From Segatella paludivivens DSM 17968 = JCM 13650 (lineage in GTDB: Bacteria; Bacteroidota; Bacteroidia; Bacteroidales; Bacteroidaceae): DNA of 64,000 nucleotides. Under the pieces are notes generated by a model. It was not told where the DNA came from, did not search any database, and worked only from the letters and a program-made list of their open reading frames with translations. Of this stretch, positions 1 to 8,815 are shown in pieces. Each line of letters begins with the position of its first letter. Position 1 is the first letter of the stretch. The DNA lies in assembly GCF_000373185.1 (NCBI RefSeq), contig NZ_KB890630.1, positions 1 through 64,000 on the forward strand, given 5' to 3'. The translations under genes and the position numbers were made by a program.

Positions 1-27
1 TCTCTCGCGGAGAGAGGGACATTTTTA
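1..27. terminator. Probable terminator hairpin at the left edge
   Basis: TCTCTC (1-6), loop GCG, GAGAGA (10-15), then GGG and a short T run (22-26). The stem probably continues to the left of the window. It most likely ends an upstream plus-strand gene that is not visible. Confidence 0.45.
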
Positions 28-64
28 TGGGTGATAATTATTGAAAATAGTTATAGTGATTATT

Positions 65-2791
65 ATGAGTATCAAGGATTTACAAAAGTGGTTAACTAGT
101 ATTGTATGTATATGTGCATTAACCCTATCATCTTGCCGAGAAAGCGGAGAATTTGTGTATAATGATCTATCGGAAAATAAGATATTATTTACTACACGGA
201 CAGTAGAAGGATGGACAGGACAACAAGCTAAATCTCGAGCAGTTTTATCAAGTAATGAGAAAAAACCATTAATTGTGAAGTCAGATATCTCTACCCCACT
301 TTATCTTCACCCTGTGACACAAATTGGAACTCATATCCAAACAGCTAATAATATCCCTATAACTAAAAGTGGAAGAGTTATTATGGATGAATCTACAGGT
401 AAAGTAATACCTACTCGTGGAACACCTAACACATCATCTTCTATTGGAAGCTCATTTGGCTTACTCGCTTATCGCAGTGCTAGTTCCGCTACTGATTTAA
501 GCGGTATAGCACCCGATTTTATAAATAATCAACAAGTTAGTACTTCTGGAAGCATCTGGAAAACGGGGACAGACTATTACTGGCCAGACAATGGTGATAA
601 ACTGTCTTTCTTCGCCTATGCTCCTTTCGGCAACAATAATGTAACTATTGCAAGTGCTTCGTCAACAGGTATGCCATCTATAACATATACAGCTAACACT
701 GACGTGACAAAACAACCTGACCTGATGGTTGCCAAGACATTGAATCAAACAAGAAATACCACGTCTATTGCGGCAGGAGTTGATATGTCATTCTATCATA
801 CTCTCACGGCAATAACATTCGCTGTTGGTAAGGATATGGTACCTGGTGTTTTCAAGAGCATATCAATAAAAGGAGCTATAACAACCGCAACGTATAATTT
901 GAGCACAAGCGCCTGGGATACAAGCAATGGTACAAGTACAGGTGATATAAGTATTACGCTGAACGGAACAACGGGAATAGTCATTAATGGAACTGCAGAC
1001 GTAGCGCTTACCAGTGGGACAAGTACTATGATGATGATTCCACAAACTTTCTCGTCTGGCAGCACAGCATATATAGAAGCGGTATTCAATAATGGAAACG
1101 GAGACAAAACTCTTAAAGCACCTCTGGCAGGAACTACATGGGATTCTGGTACATCCATTATATATAAGTTGTCTACATCTTCGGTTAACACTATGACATT
1201 AGGTACAATCTCCTACCCTAGTTCTTGGGGAGGAACTGTGGCCCCAGTTTCAAGTTTCCAGAATTCAGAAGCTGTTGGCATATATGTAGTGGATCAGAAC
1301 AACAATATAAAGAATTCAAATGTTAAAGCTACTTATAATGGCAGTAGTTGGATTTTAGATAATAATATTTTATTTTCTCCACAGTATAAGTATTTTGCTT
1401 ATTATCCATATAAATCATCTCAAACATCAAGCGTTACGGCTGATGCAACTACAGCTGATGCATTTTTTACTAATCTCATTTCTGGTTGGTCTGTTACAGC
1501 AAATCAAAACACAGCAAGTGATTTTAAAGGAAATGATCTGCAAGTTGCAATGGGAACAGTAAGCAGTACTGCAAGCAATATTACTTTTGATATGGCACAT
1601 AAAATGGGACTAGCTGTTATAACTCTAGGAACAAAGAGTGTTCCTACAACAAGGACATACACTGGGGGAAATTCTACATATTCTGATTCTTCAGATAAGA
1701 CAACAGTTACTGCCTCAAGTAATTTCTCGGGAAACCAACCTGTATCATACAATAATAAGTATTATTATATAGCAAAGGCAGGTTCAGGTACTACATTCAA
1801 TAGTATTACAGCAGATAATGATGCATGGTCTACTCCCCTTTCTACAACTATATCATCAGGGAGCTATTCTGCATTAACAGCAACTAATACAAGTCGAACA
1901 TTTTATAAATTCATCGCAAATTTCAATTATACAGGTGCTGCTCAAAGCTTTACAATTCCATTGTATGGGACTAGTAAGTTTGAATGTTGGGGAGCCAAAG
2001 GAGGAGATAAAACATATATTGGTGGAAATGGAGCGTATACTTCAGGAAATTTGTTGTTAAATAATGGAAATGTTTTTTATGCCTATATAGGACAATCTAA
2101 TGGTGAGTATAACGGTGGAGGATTAACAAATCAGGCTGTTTATGGTGGTTCTGGTGGCGGTGGAACTGATTTCAGACTTGTAAATGGTAGCTGGAATGAT
2201 TTTAACAGTTTGAAATCAAGAATAATGGTAGCTGGTGGCGGCGGTGGTGCATGTTTACGAGGTGAGGGTTATGGTGATGGAAATGGTGGATATGGAGGCG
2301 CTCTAATTGGAGGAACTGGACAATCAATAAATCATACTCAAACCTATGGATATGCTATTTTAACAGGTGGCACTCAGGTATCAGGTGGCACAGCCACTTG
2401 GGTTGATTTAGGACAGGCAATATGGCCTAATAATTACGTATTTCAAGCAAATGGAGGTCAATTTGGATATGCAACAACAAATAGTAATAGCTCTAATACG
2501 ATAAGTACTCAAGCTGGTGGTGGCGGTGGTTATTATGCAGGTGCAGGGGGAGGACATAGTGCAGGTGGGGGGGGCTCTTCATTTATATCAGGATACACAG
2601 GTTGTAATGCGATTGATCAATCATCTACATTAGGTAATATTTTATATCGGAATACTCCATATCACTATTCTGGATATATTTTTACTAACATGCAAATGTT
2701 AAGTGGGGCATCATCAATGCCAGCACCTAGCGGTGGAACAGAAATAGGGCACGGTGACAACGGCTATGCTCGTATAACATTTATTCCGTGA
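65..2791 (+). CDS. Fimbrillin-like lipoprotein with glycine-rich C-terminal domain
   Basis: Predicted 908-residue surface lipoprotein. I chose the ATG at 65 over an upstream in-frame TTG because it gives a standard lipoprotein signal ending in LSSC, with lipidated Cys24. Two fimbrillin-like (Mfa-like) modules follow in tandem. Each has an aromatic FAY/FAYYPY strand (SFFAYAPF, YKYFAYYPY) and a later 'H.lt.itF' type strand (FYHTLTAITFAV, FDMAHKMGLAVI). From about residue 639 the chain becomes a glycine-rich domain with GGSGGGGTDFR, RIMVAGGGGGA and AGGGGGYYAGAGGG. This resembles the Gly_rich family (PF12810), known from some bacterial surface proteins. A fimbrial tip or adhesin role is inference from this architecture and the fimbrial operon 1.2 kb away. 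The glycine-rich part contains an unbroken run of eight G (2567-2574). Confidence 0.8.
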   Translation: MSIKDLQKWLTSIVCICALTLSSCRESGEFVYNDLSENKILFTTRTVEGWTGQQAKSRAVLSSNEKKPLIVKSDISTPLYLHPVTQIGTHIQTANNIPITKSGRVIMDESTGKVIPTRGTPNTSSSIGSSFGLLAYRSASSATDLSGIAPDFINNQQVSTSGSIWKTGTDYYWPDNGDKLSFFAYAPFGNNNVTIASASSTGMPSITYTANTDVTKQPDLMVAKTLNQTRNTTSIAAGVDMSFYHTLTAITFAVGKDMVPGVFKSISIKGAITTATYNLSTSAWDTSNGTSTGDISITLNGTTGIVINGTADVALTSGTSTMMMIPQTFSSGSTAYIEAVFNNGNGDKTLKAPLAGTTWDSGTSIIYKLSTSSVNTMTLGTISYPSSWGGTVAPVSSFQNSEAVGIYVVDQNNNIKNSNVKATYNGSSWILDNNILFSPQYKYFAYYPYKSSQTSSVTADATTADAFFTNLISGWSVTANQNTASDFKGNDLQVAMGTVSSTASNITFDMAHKMGLAVITLGTKSVPTTRTYTGGNSTYSDSSDKTTVTASSNFSGNQPVSYNNKYYYIAKAGSGTTFNSITADNDAWSTPLSTTISSGSYSALTATNTSRTFYKFIANFNYTGAAQSFTIPLYGTSKFECWGAKGGDKTYIGGNGAYTSGNLLLNNGNVFYAYIGQSNGEYNGGGLTNQAVYGGSGGGGTDFRLVNGSWNDFNSLKSRIMVAGGGGGACLRGEGYGDGNGGYGGALIGGTGQSINHTQTYGYAILTGGTQVSGGTATWVDLGQAIWPNNYVFQANGGQFGYATTNSNSSNTISTQAGGGGGYYAGAGGGHSAGGGGSSFISGYTGCNAIDQSSTLGNILYRNTPYHYSGYIFTNMQMLSGASSMPAPSGGTEIGHGDNGYARITFIP
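2567..2574 (+). repeat. G8 homopolymer inside the lipoprotein gene
   Basis: Eight consecutive G inside the coding frame, at about codon 835 of 908. Gain or loss of one base by slippage would change the frame and remove the last part of the glycine-rich domain. Confidence 0.9.
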
Positions 2792-2928
2792 TTTTTTAAT
2801 TAAAAATAAGAGCTTTAAACTGCATAAATAATCTGAAATAAAAGCTGATTTGACAATATTAATGAATATTTTCTTCAATTTATACAACTATATTATAAAT
2901 ATTATAATAATATATCCAATTTTTATCT

Positions 2929-2936
2929 TACCTTTG
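2929..2936 (+). promoter_or_regulatory. -7 element for the recombinase gene
   Basis: TACCTTTG matches the Bacteroidota -7 consensus TAnnTTTG and lies 22 bases before the ATG at 2959. I see no TTTG at the expected -33 position, so the promoter is only half supported. The leader would be under 20 nt. Confidence 0.45.
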
Positions 2937-2958
2937 GACCTTCAAGATTAAGGGATTT

Positions 2959-3969
2959 ATGGTAAGGATTATTATTGATATTTCTGAAGGTACAATTAAG
3001 AAGGGTAAAGACATTGTAATTAAGGTAGATGATAAAGGTATAGGTCACATAACAAACGATACACCTAAACAAAAAGTAGATAAACATTCTCTTTTTGCAT
3101 TTATGAAAAATGTTATTACTCAATTATCTCAAAATGGGCATAACCGCACTGCTGAGACATATACTAGTACACTACACAGTTTTAAAAAATTCAGAAAGAA
3201 TAAAGATATTAATATGCAGGATATAGACTGCATGCTAATAGAATCATACGAGACTTTTCTGCGTTCTGGAGGTGTCACAATGAACTCCAGTTCTTTTTAT
3301 ATGCGTATATTACGAGCTGTTTACAATAGAGCTGTAGACAGCGAGTTAATATTTGACAGTAGACCATTCAGGCATGTTTATACAGGAGTTGACAAGACCT
3401 TAAAACGTGCAATTCCAACAATAGACATCAGTAAGATTAGAAGCATGACAAAAATAAGGAAATCCATGGAATTCGCTCGAGACATGTTCATGTTTAGCTT
3501 CTATACCCGCGGCATGTCGTTTGTTGATATGGCATTTCTAAAAAAAACAGATATCGAATATGGTTTTCTCACCTATCGAAGGAAAAAAACAGGTCAGATA
3601 TTGTCTATAAAATTGGAACAATGCATGCGCGACATCATACAACGCTATCCATGCAATGACAGTACATATTTATTGCCCATAGTCAATTCAAATAAAGACA
3701 ACGAGCGTACACAATATCGCAGTCGTCAAAGGGCAATCAACAACAACTTAAAGAAGATAGCTAAAGAACTGGGATTAGACTGCAACCTTACAATGTATGT
3801 AGCAAGACACTCATGGGCAAGTGCAGCATTGGATATGGAAATTCCTATAGACGTCATAAGCGACGGAATGGGTCACACATCAGAGAAAACAACTAGAATA
3901 TATCTGAAGTCAATGGACAATAGGCGTATAGACTTTGCTAACGAGCGCATAATAAGTGCTGTAGAATAA
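2959..3969 (+). CDS. Tyrosine recombinase / integrase
   Basis: 336-residue site-specific recombinase of the XerC/D-like superfamily, cutting and rejoining DNA through a tyrosine. The N-terminal half (about 45-140) looks like the SAM-like core-binding domain of Bacteroidales integrases. The catalytic half shows Arg184 (FYTRGMSF), a beta-hairpin Lys in RRKKTG, Arg283 in YVARHSW (the first His of HxxR is Tyr), His306 in MGHTS and nucleophile Tyr315 in RIYLKS. All expected residues are present, so it should be active. Its stop codon is 2 bases from the stop of the convergent fimbrillin gene, and a second fimbrillin-like gene lies upstream. In Bacteroidales such recombinases beside surface genes often drive phase variation, but no invertible segment is proven here. 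It could instead be a leftover integrase of a mobile element. Confidence 0.9.
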   Translation: MVRIIIDISEGTIKKGKDIVIKVDDKGIGHITNDTPKQKVDKHSLFAFMKNVITQLSQNGHNRTAETYTSTLHSFKKFRKNKDINMQDIDCMLIESYETFLRSGGVTMNSSSFYMRILRAVYNRAVDSELIFDSRPFRHVYTGVDKTLKRAIPTIDISKIRSMTKIRKSMEFARDMFMFSFYTRGMSFVDMAFLKKTDIEYGFLTYRRKKTGQILSIKLEQCMRDIIQRYPCNDSTYLLPIVNSNKDNERTQYRSRQRAINNNLKKIAKELGLDCNLTMYVARHSWASAALDMEIPIDVISDGMGHTSEKTTRIYLKSMDNRRIDFANERIISAVE

Positions 3970-3971
3970 AA

Positions 3972-5090
3972 CTACATCGATACGTCTATTGGATTATTTG
4001 TCCACTGGTTAATACCAGGTGAACTGAAATATATATTGGCATCATAGTCGACTCTAAGATTATCTTCACCAGAACCACTACCAGTAATATTCACCGTAAC
4101 TGTATAATTAGTATTACGATAGATATTATAATCAGTATAATCATAGGTAGGACTTGCACCAGTTGAAGTAAGAAGCTTTCCACCTAGATAAATATAGTAC
4201 CTACTTTTCCAGATTGCTGTATGAGCATCCACTGTGAGATAAGATGCATATCCTGGAGCATTATTCTTATTCCTCAACTTCCACGTCGTAGAAGCAGAGT
4301 TAGTACCAGCTAGGTTTTCATACACATAGTATGTGAAAGATAGTGTACTTCCATCGGTATTATTTGCCGTTGGTGTAACGGGATCAAAATCACCATAAGA
4401 ATGCAAGTTATTAGTTGCTGATGTATAAGTATCAACAAAATGACAATTTAAAGGCACATTGTGCAATTGATAATTATCTATTGTAATAGGGTAAGTTGCA
4501 TCAGCATTCTTTGGAATGATATTAAACGTTATCTTACTCAATAATTTAGCAACTGCAATTGATGTTGAATTAGCACCTGGATTAATATTGAAGCCAATAG
4601 CTTTTCCAAACATTATTGGATAAGTACTTCCGCTAGCGAGATTAGCAGCACTAGTAATGGTTGCATATTCTTGATCAAATTTTGCTTTATTATAAATACC
4701 AGCAAATCTTCCACTGCCAGCATTAGCAACCACATAAATAGTGCAATTATTAGTAGCCCTAGTAGTAATAGATGCACTAACACTATTACTAATACTTCCA
4801 GCACTATACTGGCTGCCTATTACATCTCCGTTACTATCAAATATATAAACTGTTATATCCTGAATGCTTCCTTCAGACGCTGGTGTAATCGCACGCGTAA
4901 CACTACTGTCTTTTTGCGTTGATGTATCAGTATCTAAAGACTTACACGTCAACACAACAACAGCCTTGTTGTCTGCTGCATTGTCATTCTCACTACAAGA
5001 CTGCATCAAAAAAGATGCAGAGAAAGAAGTAAGAACGATGAAACAGAAAACAATTTTTTGAAATATAATATGTTTGATATTCAATGTCAT
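3972..5090 (-). CDS. FimA/Mfa-like fimbrillin (second pilin of operon)
   Basis: 372-residue type V pilin-like lipoprotein, last gene of the fimbrial operon. The signal peptide ends in LMQSC with Cys32. Residues near 66 read SVTRAITP. An Arg here suits the trypsin-like propeptide cleavage known for FimA/Mfa1-type pilins, which frees the groove for strand exchange. The strand QDITVYIFDSNGDVI after that site is typical of the FimA N-terminal domain. The C-terminal end (NIYRNTNYTVTVNITGSG) resembles the Mfa1-type C-terminal domain. It starts 20 bases after the FimB/Mfa2-like gene ends. Whether it is a shaft subunit or an accessory/tip pilin cannot be told from sequence. Confidence 0.85.
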   Translation of the reverse strand: MTLNIKHIIFQKIVFCFIVLTSFSASFLMQSCSENDNAADNKAVVVLTCKSLDTDTSTQKDSSVTRAITPASEGSIQDITVYIFDSNGDVIGSQYSAGSISNSVSASITTRATNNCTIYVVANAGSGRFAGIYNKAKFDQEYATITSAANLASGSTYPIMFGKAIGFNINPGANSTSIAVAKLLSKITFNIIPKNADATYPITIDNYQLHNVPLNCHFVDTYTSATNNLHSYGDFDPVTPTANNTDGSTLSFTYYVYENLAGTNSASTTWKLRNKNNAPGYASYLTVDAHTAIWKSRYYIYLGGKLLTSTGASPTYDYTDYNIYRNTNYTVTVNITGSGSGEDNLRVDYDANIYFSSPGINQWTNNPIDVSM

Positions 5091-5110
5091 AAAATTAATA
5101 TTCAGTCAAC

Positions 5111-5989
5111 TTATTGGAATCCCCCAGGATTAGGAATTTCATTCCATGGCACAATTTTAATAGTCATACCTGTAGAGTAACTTGCATTTATAACAAAAAC
5201 TATATCGTCTCTTTTATTTACTATCAGTGGTTTATTATCTTCATCAACATCCCGATCAAAGAGCATTTCTCCATCCTGTTTATAAACTCTAACTCTAACT
5301 CTTTCGTCTGAGCCAGATGCAAAAACCGTTGCATTGCCAGTAACATAATTTCCTTCCGAATCAAAATGACCTGTAAACTCATAATTTATCAACTCACCTG
5401 ACGTTGAACCATCATAAGCTATACCGCTACGTAATCCTTCAACTACTATGCGATAGTTACCGGCACCAAAACGTTCTTTGAGCCCATTAACCCTTACACT
5501 TATTTTAGACCGCACATCCTTCATTGATATAACATATCGATTATTAGTAGGATCAGATGCAGTAGCCGTGGTATCAATACTACCGTAATAAATAGCACTA
5601 GGTTGAGGCGAAATATTGTTACTACTAGTTTTGAGTTGCAGCCAAACATTTTTTATCGACTCCCCAACAAATGGGACATTCACCTTGCAAGCTGCCGTGT
5701 CTTTAGCAGCTATAGCAACGAACGTAATTCTGTCACCCTTGTCAAATGACAATCTATATAAGCCATCATCTTCTGCACTTATTGTCTGCTTGTAGATACC
5801 ATTTACAAACCAATAAACGTCATATTTATGCGCAACAGAATCAGGTATATTAGAACGTGAACCTGTGCTATCAACGATATTAAGCATCAAATCACATTGT
5901 TTACGATCAGGATACTCATCGTAAATACATGATGCCATAATCATTGACAGCAAAAGTCCAATTAATATTGTCTTAATTCCATTACGCAT
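5111..5989 (-). CDS. FimB/Mfa2-family fimbrial anchor lipoprotein
   Basis: 292 residues. The signal peptide ends in MASC with Cys21, followed by IYDEYPDRKQCDLMLNIVD, the short Cys-containing N-terminal strand typical of FimB/Mfa2 family proteins (PF08842). Family members sit in the outer membrane at the base of the fimbria and control its length and anchoring. It lies between the two pilin-like genes, 33 bases after the preceding one, as expected for an anchor in a type V fimbrial operon. Confidence 0.85.
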   Translation of the reverse strand: MRNGIKTILIGLLLSMIMASCIYDEYPDRKQCDLMLNIVDSTGSRSNIPDSVAHKYDVYWFVNGIYKQTISAEDDGLYRLSFDKGDRITFVAIAAKDTAACKVNVPFVGESIKNVWLQLKTSSNNISPQPSAIYYGSIDTTATASDPTNNRYVISMKDVRSKISVRVNGLKERFGAGNYRIVVEGLRSGIAYDGSTSGELINYEFTGHFDSEGNYVTGNATVFASGSDERVRVRVYKQDGEMLFDRDVDEDNKPLIVNKRDDIVFVINASYSTGMTIKIVPWNEIPNPGGFQ

Positions 5990-6022
5990 AATGATAATAC
6001 TTATTCAAAGTCTTCTAACTAT

Positions 6023-7264
6023 TTATTCAAAGGTAGTTGCCTGTGATACATCTGTGAATCCAGTAACAGTTACTGTTACAGAAACGTCTTCTGGATCTAT
6101 CTTATCTGTAGGCGAATTTGCACCTTTCGTTTTAATCGTAATATCACATTTATAATTTTTGTTTGGATAAACCTTTTTTGCATCTGTACCAGTCTCAGCA
6201 GGGCCTGATGTTTTTGTTGTAGTATTATATACCCAGTTAATGTTTACAGGATAATAAACAGGGGTAGTACTACTTCCATCAGAACTAAAATCACCACCAA
6301 TAACTAATTTTGTGTTGTTAGTTGCATCACTATTAGGTATAGTATAAAAAATATCAATCGGTGTGTTAGGTGTAATAGATGCATTTACAGCTAAAGGACT
6401 ATAAGTAGTTATAGCTCCTGTACCAAGATATTCCTTGTAAGTAGCTTTACCAGCAGTAGTAGTATTATCAAAACCTTGCCACTGTGCCGTAGAACCATTC
6501 CATACTGCAGCATTAAAATTCAAGTTATCAGGAACATTAATCAAAAAGAAACTTGTAGGCTTAAAAGTAGCAGCCTTATAAGGACCATTTTGATCAAAGG
6601 CAACCCCTAATGTATTCAAAGTAATCTTTGCTAATTGATGCTGAATTTTCACTGTAGCTGTATATGTAGTAGCAGTACCTGTAGGGGCAACAATAACACC
6701 ATTACCAGTACCACTAGTACTAGCATCTCCATACATTGGTATATTATCCATAGCCTCCTTAGTAAGATCTGCAGCACCTGCAGGGGTAGCAAGAGCTACA
6801 TCTATAGCTATAGATTTAGCTGTAAAATCAGAAGCTTTGGTGCAACCTTTAAAAGTTCCTGTAGGAGCATTAGCTGCGACCAATACTATATCTCCAGCTT
6901 GTAACGAGTTTGTTACCATAGTTGCGGTAGTAATTCCAGAAGCAGTTGAGTATGTACCTGTTGTTGTGCCAGAAGACAACTCCTGAATAGTTCTAACTGT
7001 ATTACCATCAGAACTAAATATACCAATAGTCAATCTATTAATCTGATCTTCTGTCGTGTTTGCAGTCATGCTAGTAGTACGAGTTTTAGCACCACTAGTA
7101 GTTGTTGCTTTCGGAGTATTGAGAGTAAGAGTTAATACTTTATCTCCAGCATTTACCTTATTACCATTATCGATATTTTCATCACTAGCACAAGAAGAGA
7201 ACAGTCCAGTGATTAAGACTCCACAAAGTAGCAGAGCCTGAATTTTAATTGTTAATCCTTTCAT
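6023..7264 (-). CDS. Mfa1/FimA-like fimbrillin (probable major pilin)
   Basis: 413-residue pilin-like lipoprotein. The ATG at 7264 is preferred to an in-frame TTG at 7285 because it directly begins the signal peptide, which ends in FSSC (Cys25). The region after the lipobox is rich in Thr/Ala/Ser/Asn and contains AKTRTTS, a plausible Arg cleavage site before the strand NRLTIGIFSSDG. KIQHQLAKITLNTLG is the fimbrillin 'H.laki' strand. The last residues form a beta strand that could act as donor strand. First pilin of the operon and placed directly before the anchor gene, so it is the best candidate for the main shaft subunit (inference). Confidence 0.85.
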   Translation of the reverse strand: MKGLTIKIQALLLCGVLITGLFSSCASDENIDNGNKVNAGDKVLTLTLNTPKATTTSGAKTRTTSMTANTTEDQINRLTIGIFSSDGNTVRTIQELSSGTTTGTYSTASGITTATMVTNSLQAGDIVLVAANAPTGTFKGCTKASDFTAKSIAIDVALATPAGAADLTKEAMDNIPMYGDASTSGTGNGVIVAPTGTATTYTATVKIQHQLAKITLNTLGVAFDQNGPYKAATFKPTSFFLINVPDNLNFNAAVWNGSTAQWQGFDNTTTAGKATYKEYLGTGAITTYSPLAVNASITPNTPIDIFYTIPNSDATNNTKLVIGGDFSSDGSSTTPVYYPVNINWVYNTTTKTSGPAETGTDAKKVYPNKNYKCDITIKTKGANSPTDKIDPEDVSVTVTVTGFTDVSQATTFE

Positions 7265-7300
7265 AAGAAATTTATTTTTATACAAGTTATTATTTATGTT

Positions 7301-8794
7301 CTATTTAAGTTTCTTCACATTGCTAAGATAATCAAGCACTTTTCTTGCCTGTTGTACTCCAGCTGCAGCAGCCATCTTCAAGTATACCTCTGCCTTAGAC
7401 AAGTCACCTTGTAGCATATACATTACACCAAGATTATTATAAGCGCGTGTATCAGTTTCCCAACGGCTAAGATAGTTTTGAGCCTGAGCAATGTTTCCAC
7501 GAATCAAAGCCACACCAGCGGCATCAATATTAGCTTCAGCATTGTCTGGGAACAAACGAGCAGAAAGATCCATGATATCATTAAATTCAGAAGATCCAAC
7601 CTTAAAGTTGTTAGCAGATGCATACATCTGAGAAACAGAAACTGCAGTTGCATTATTGAAAGCAGAATTGCCAGAATTATATCCATTAGACTTACGTTCA
7701 AGAATTGCAGTATATTTCAATCTGCAAACTTCAGGGAACACATAGTGCTTCATGTAAGAATAAGGAGCACCGTCACCGAGCATTTTCAATTCATCTTCAC
7801 GTCCTGCAACAACATCCTCTGTACGGATGATATCCAAAGCAGCTCCACTGAGTTTCATACTACTTTTATCAACAATATTAGCAATACTATCCCAGTCTTC
7901 AGGGACCCAAGTGACAGTCAGTCCATCTGTAGCAGTAGAATTATTTTTCATCAAGAACTGCTTCAAACTAAGAGCTCTCTCATTAGATTCTATTTCGTTT
8001 TTCTTATAATTACCGATAGGAGCACCATAACCAACAAGAGCAACGTTACGAACAACAGTACCTTGAACCTGCAACTGAGAATCAAGAGATTTCTTTAATT
8101 CTTCATATATAGCTCTATTGAATTTACGGTTACTCATTTTGCCAATTTTACGACTATCCATAAGAGGAATAACTCCTGTCATAGAAAGTTCCGAACTATA
8201 AACATTCGTAGGGTCCAAGAATTGCACCCAGTCTGCCTTTGCAGAAGAACCGCCATTCACGAATACTTCGTCAACAGTAAAATCAGAAGTTGATGTAGGA
8301 ACAGTATTGAGGACTATCTTTTTAAATACCTGATCCTCATATACATGAGGAGTATGACCCCATCCACGTTCTTCACTCTCGATATAAAGAGAAGCATTTC
8401 TCATCCAATCATTGTAAGGGATAGTGGTATCATAGATAAAATATCTAGTACCATGTCTTGGATCTTTAGTCACAACAGGAACATTTGTACGAACCAAGTC
8501 GTTGAAATAATCCTTTCTATTTTCATACTTCAGACGTTCCTTACTGTTAACTACAACAGAAGAAAGCACTTGAGACTGAAAACCATTCTTCAGTACAGGA
8601 GTGAAATTCAGCATTTCTCCATTGTTAAGAACGTCATCGTTGTAACTTACGCGAAGTTGAACCCGAAGAAGACTTCCTTGAATTGTAAACTTCTCGTTAT
8701 TGATGAAAAGTTGCCCCTTATAGGCAGTTTGTGCTAAAGAGCAGCAAGCCCAGCTTAAGGCTAAAGCCAGTAGTGTTAGTTTATGAAATTTCAT
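7301..8794 (-). CDS. DUF3868-type OmpA-like protein of the fimbrial operon
   Basis: 497 residues with a cleavable signal peptide (MKFHKLTLLALALSWACCSLAQ). The N-terminal part is beta-rich and matches my recollection of DUF3868 (PF12984), a family found in Bacteroidales fimbrial loci. Residues about 215-300 resemble an OmpA-like fold (VALVGYGAPIGN, then SNERALSLKQFL). The end (about 440-490) carries TPR-like helices (NNLGVMYMLQGDLSKAEVYLKMA). Exact function is unknown. With the barrel gene upstream it probably forms an outer-membrane accessory unit for fimbria assembly (inference). Confidence 0.75.
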   Translation of the reverse strand: MKFHKLTLLALALSWACCSLAQTAYKGQLFINNEKFTIQGSLLRVQLRVSYNDDVLNNGEMLNFTPVLKNGFQSQVLSSVVVNSKERLKYENRKDYFNDLVRTNVPVVTKDPRHGTRYFIYDTTIPYNDWMRNASLYIESEERGWGHTPHVYEDQVFKKIVLNTVPTSTSDFTVDEVFVNGGSSAKADWVQFLDPTNVYSSELSMTGVIPLMDSRKIGKMSNRKFNRAIYEELKKSLDSQLQVQGTVVRNVALVGYGAPIGNYKKNEIESNERALSLKQFLMKNNSTATDGLTVTWVPEDWDSIANIVDKSSMKLSGAALDIIRTEDVVAGREDELKMLGDGAPYSYMKHYVFPEVCRLKYTAILERKSNGYNSGNSAFNNATAVSVSQMYASANNFKVGSSEFNDIMDLSARLFPDNAEANIDAAGVALIRGNIAQAQNYLSRWETDTRAYNNLGVMYMLQGDLSKAEVYLKMAAAAGVQQARKVLDYLSNVKKLK

Positions 8795-8815
8795 ATATCT
8801 AGATATTTTAATTTT

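Noticed and set aside
796..1191. 131-codon frame on the opposite strand of the fimbrillin-like gene
   Set aside because: It is a mirror of the Thr/Gly-rich coding frame; similar opposite-strand frames occur in all the pilin genes and none has its own signals.
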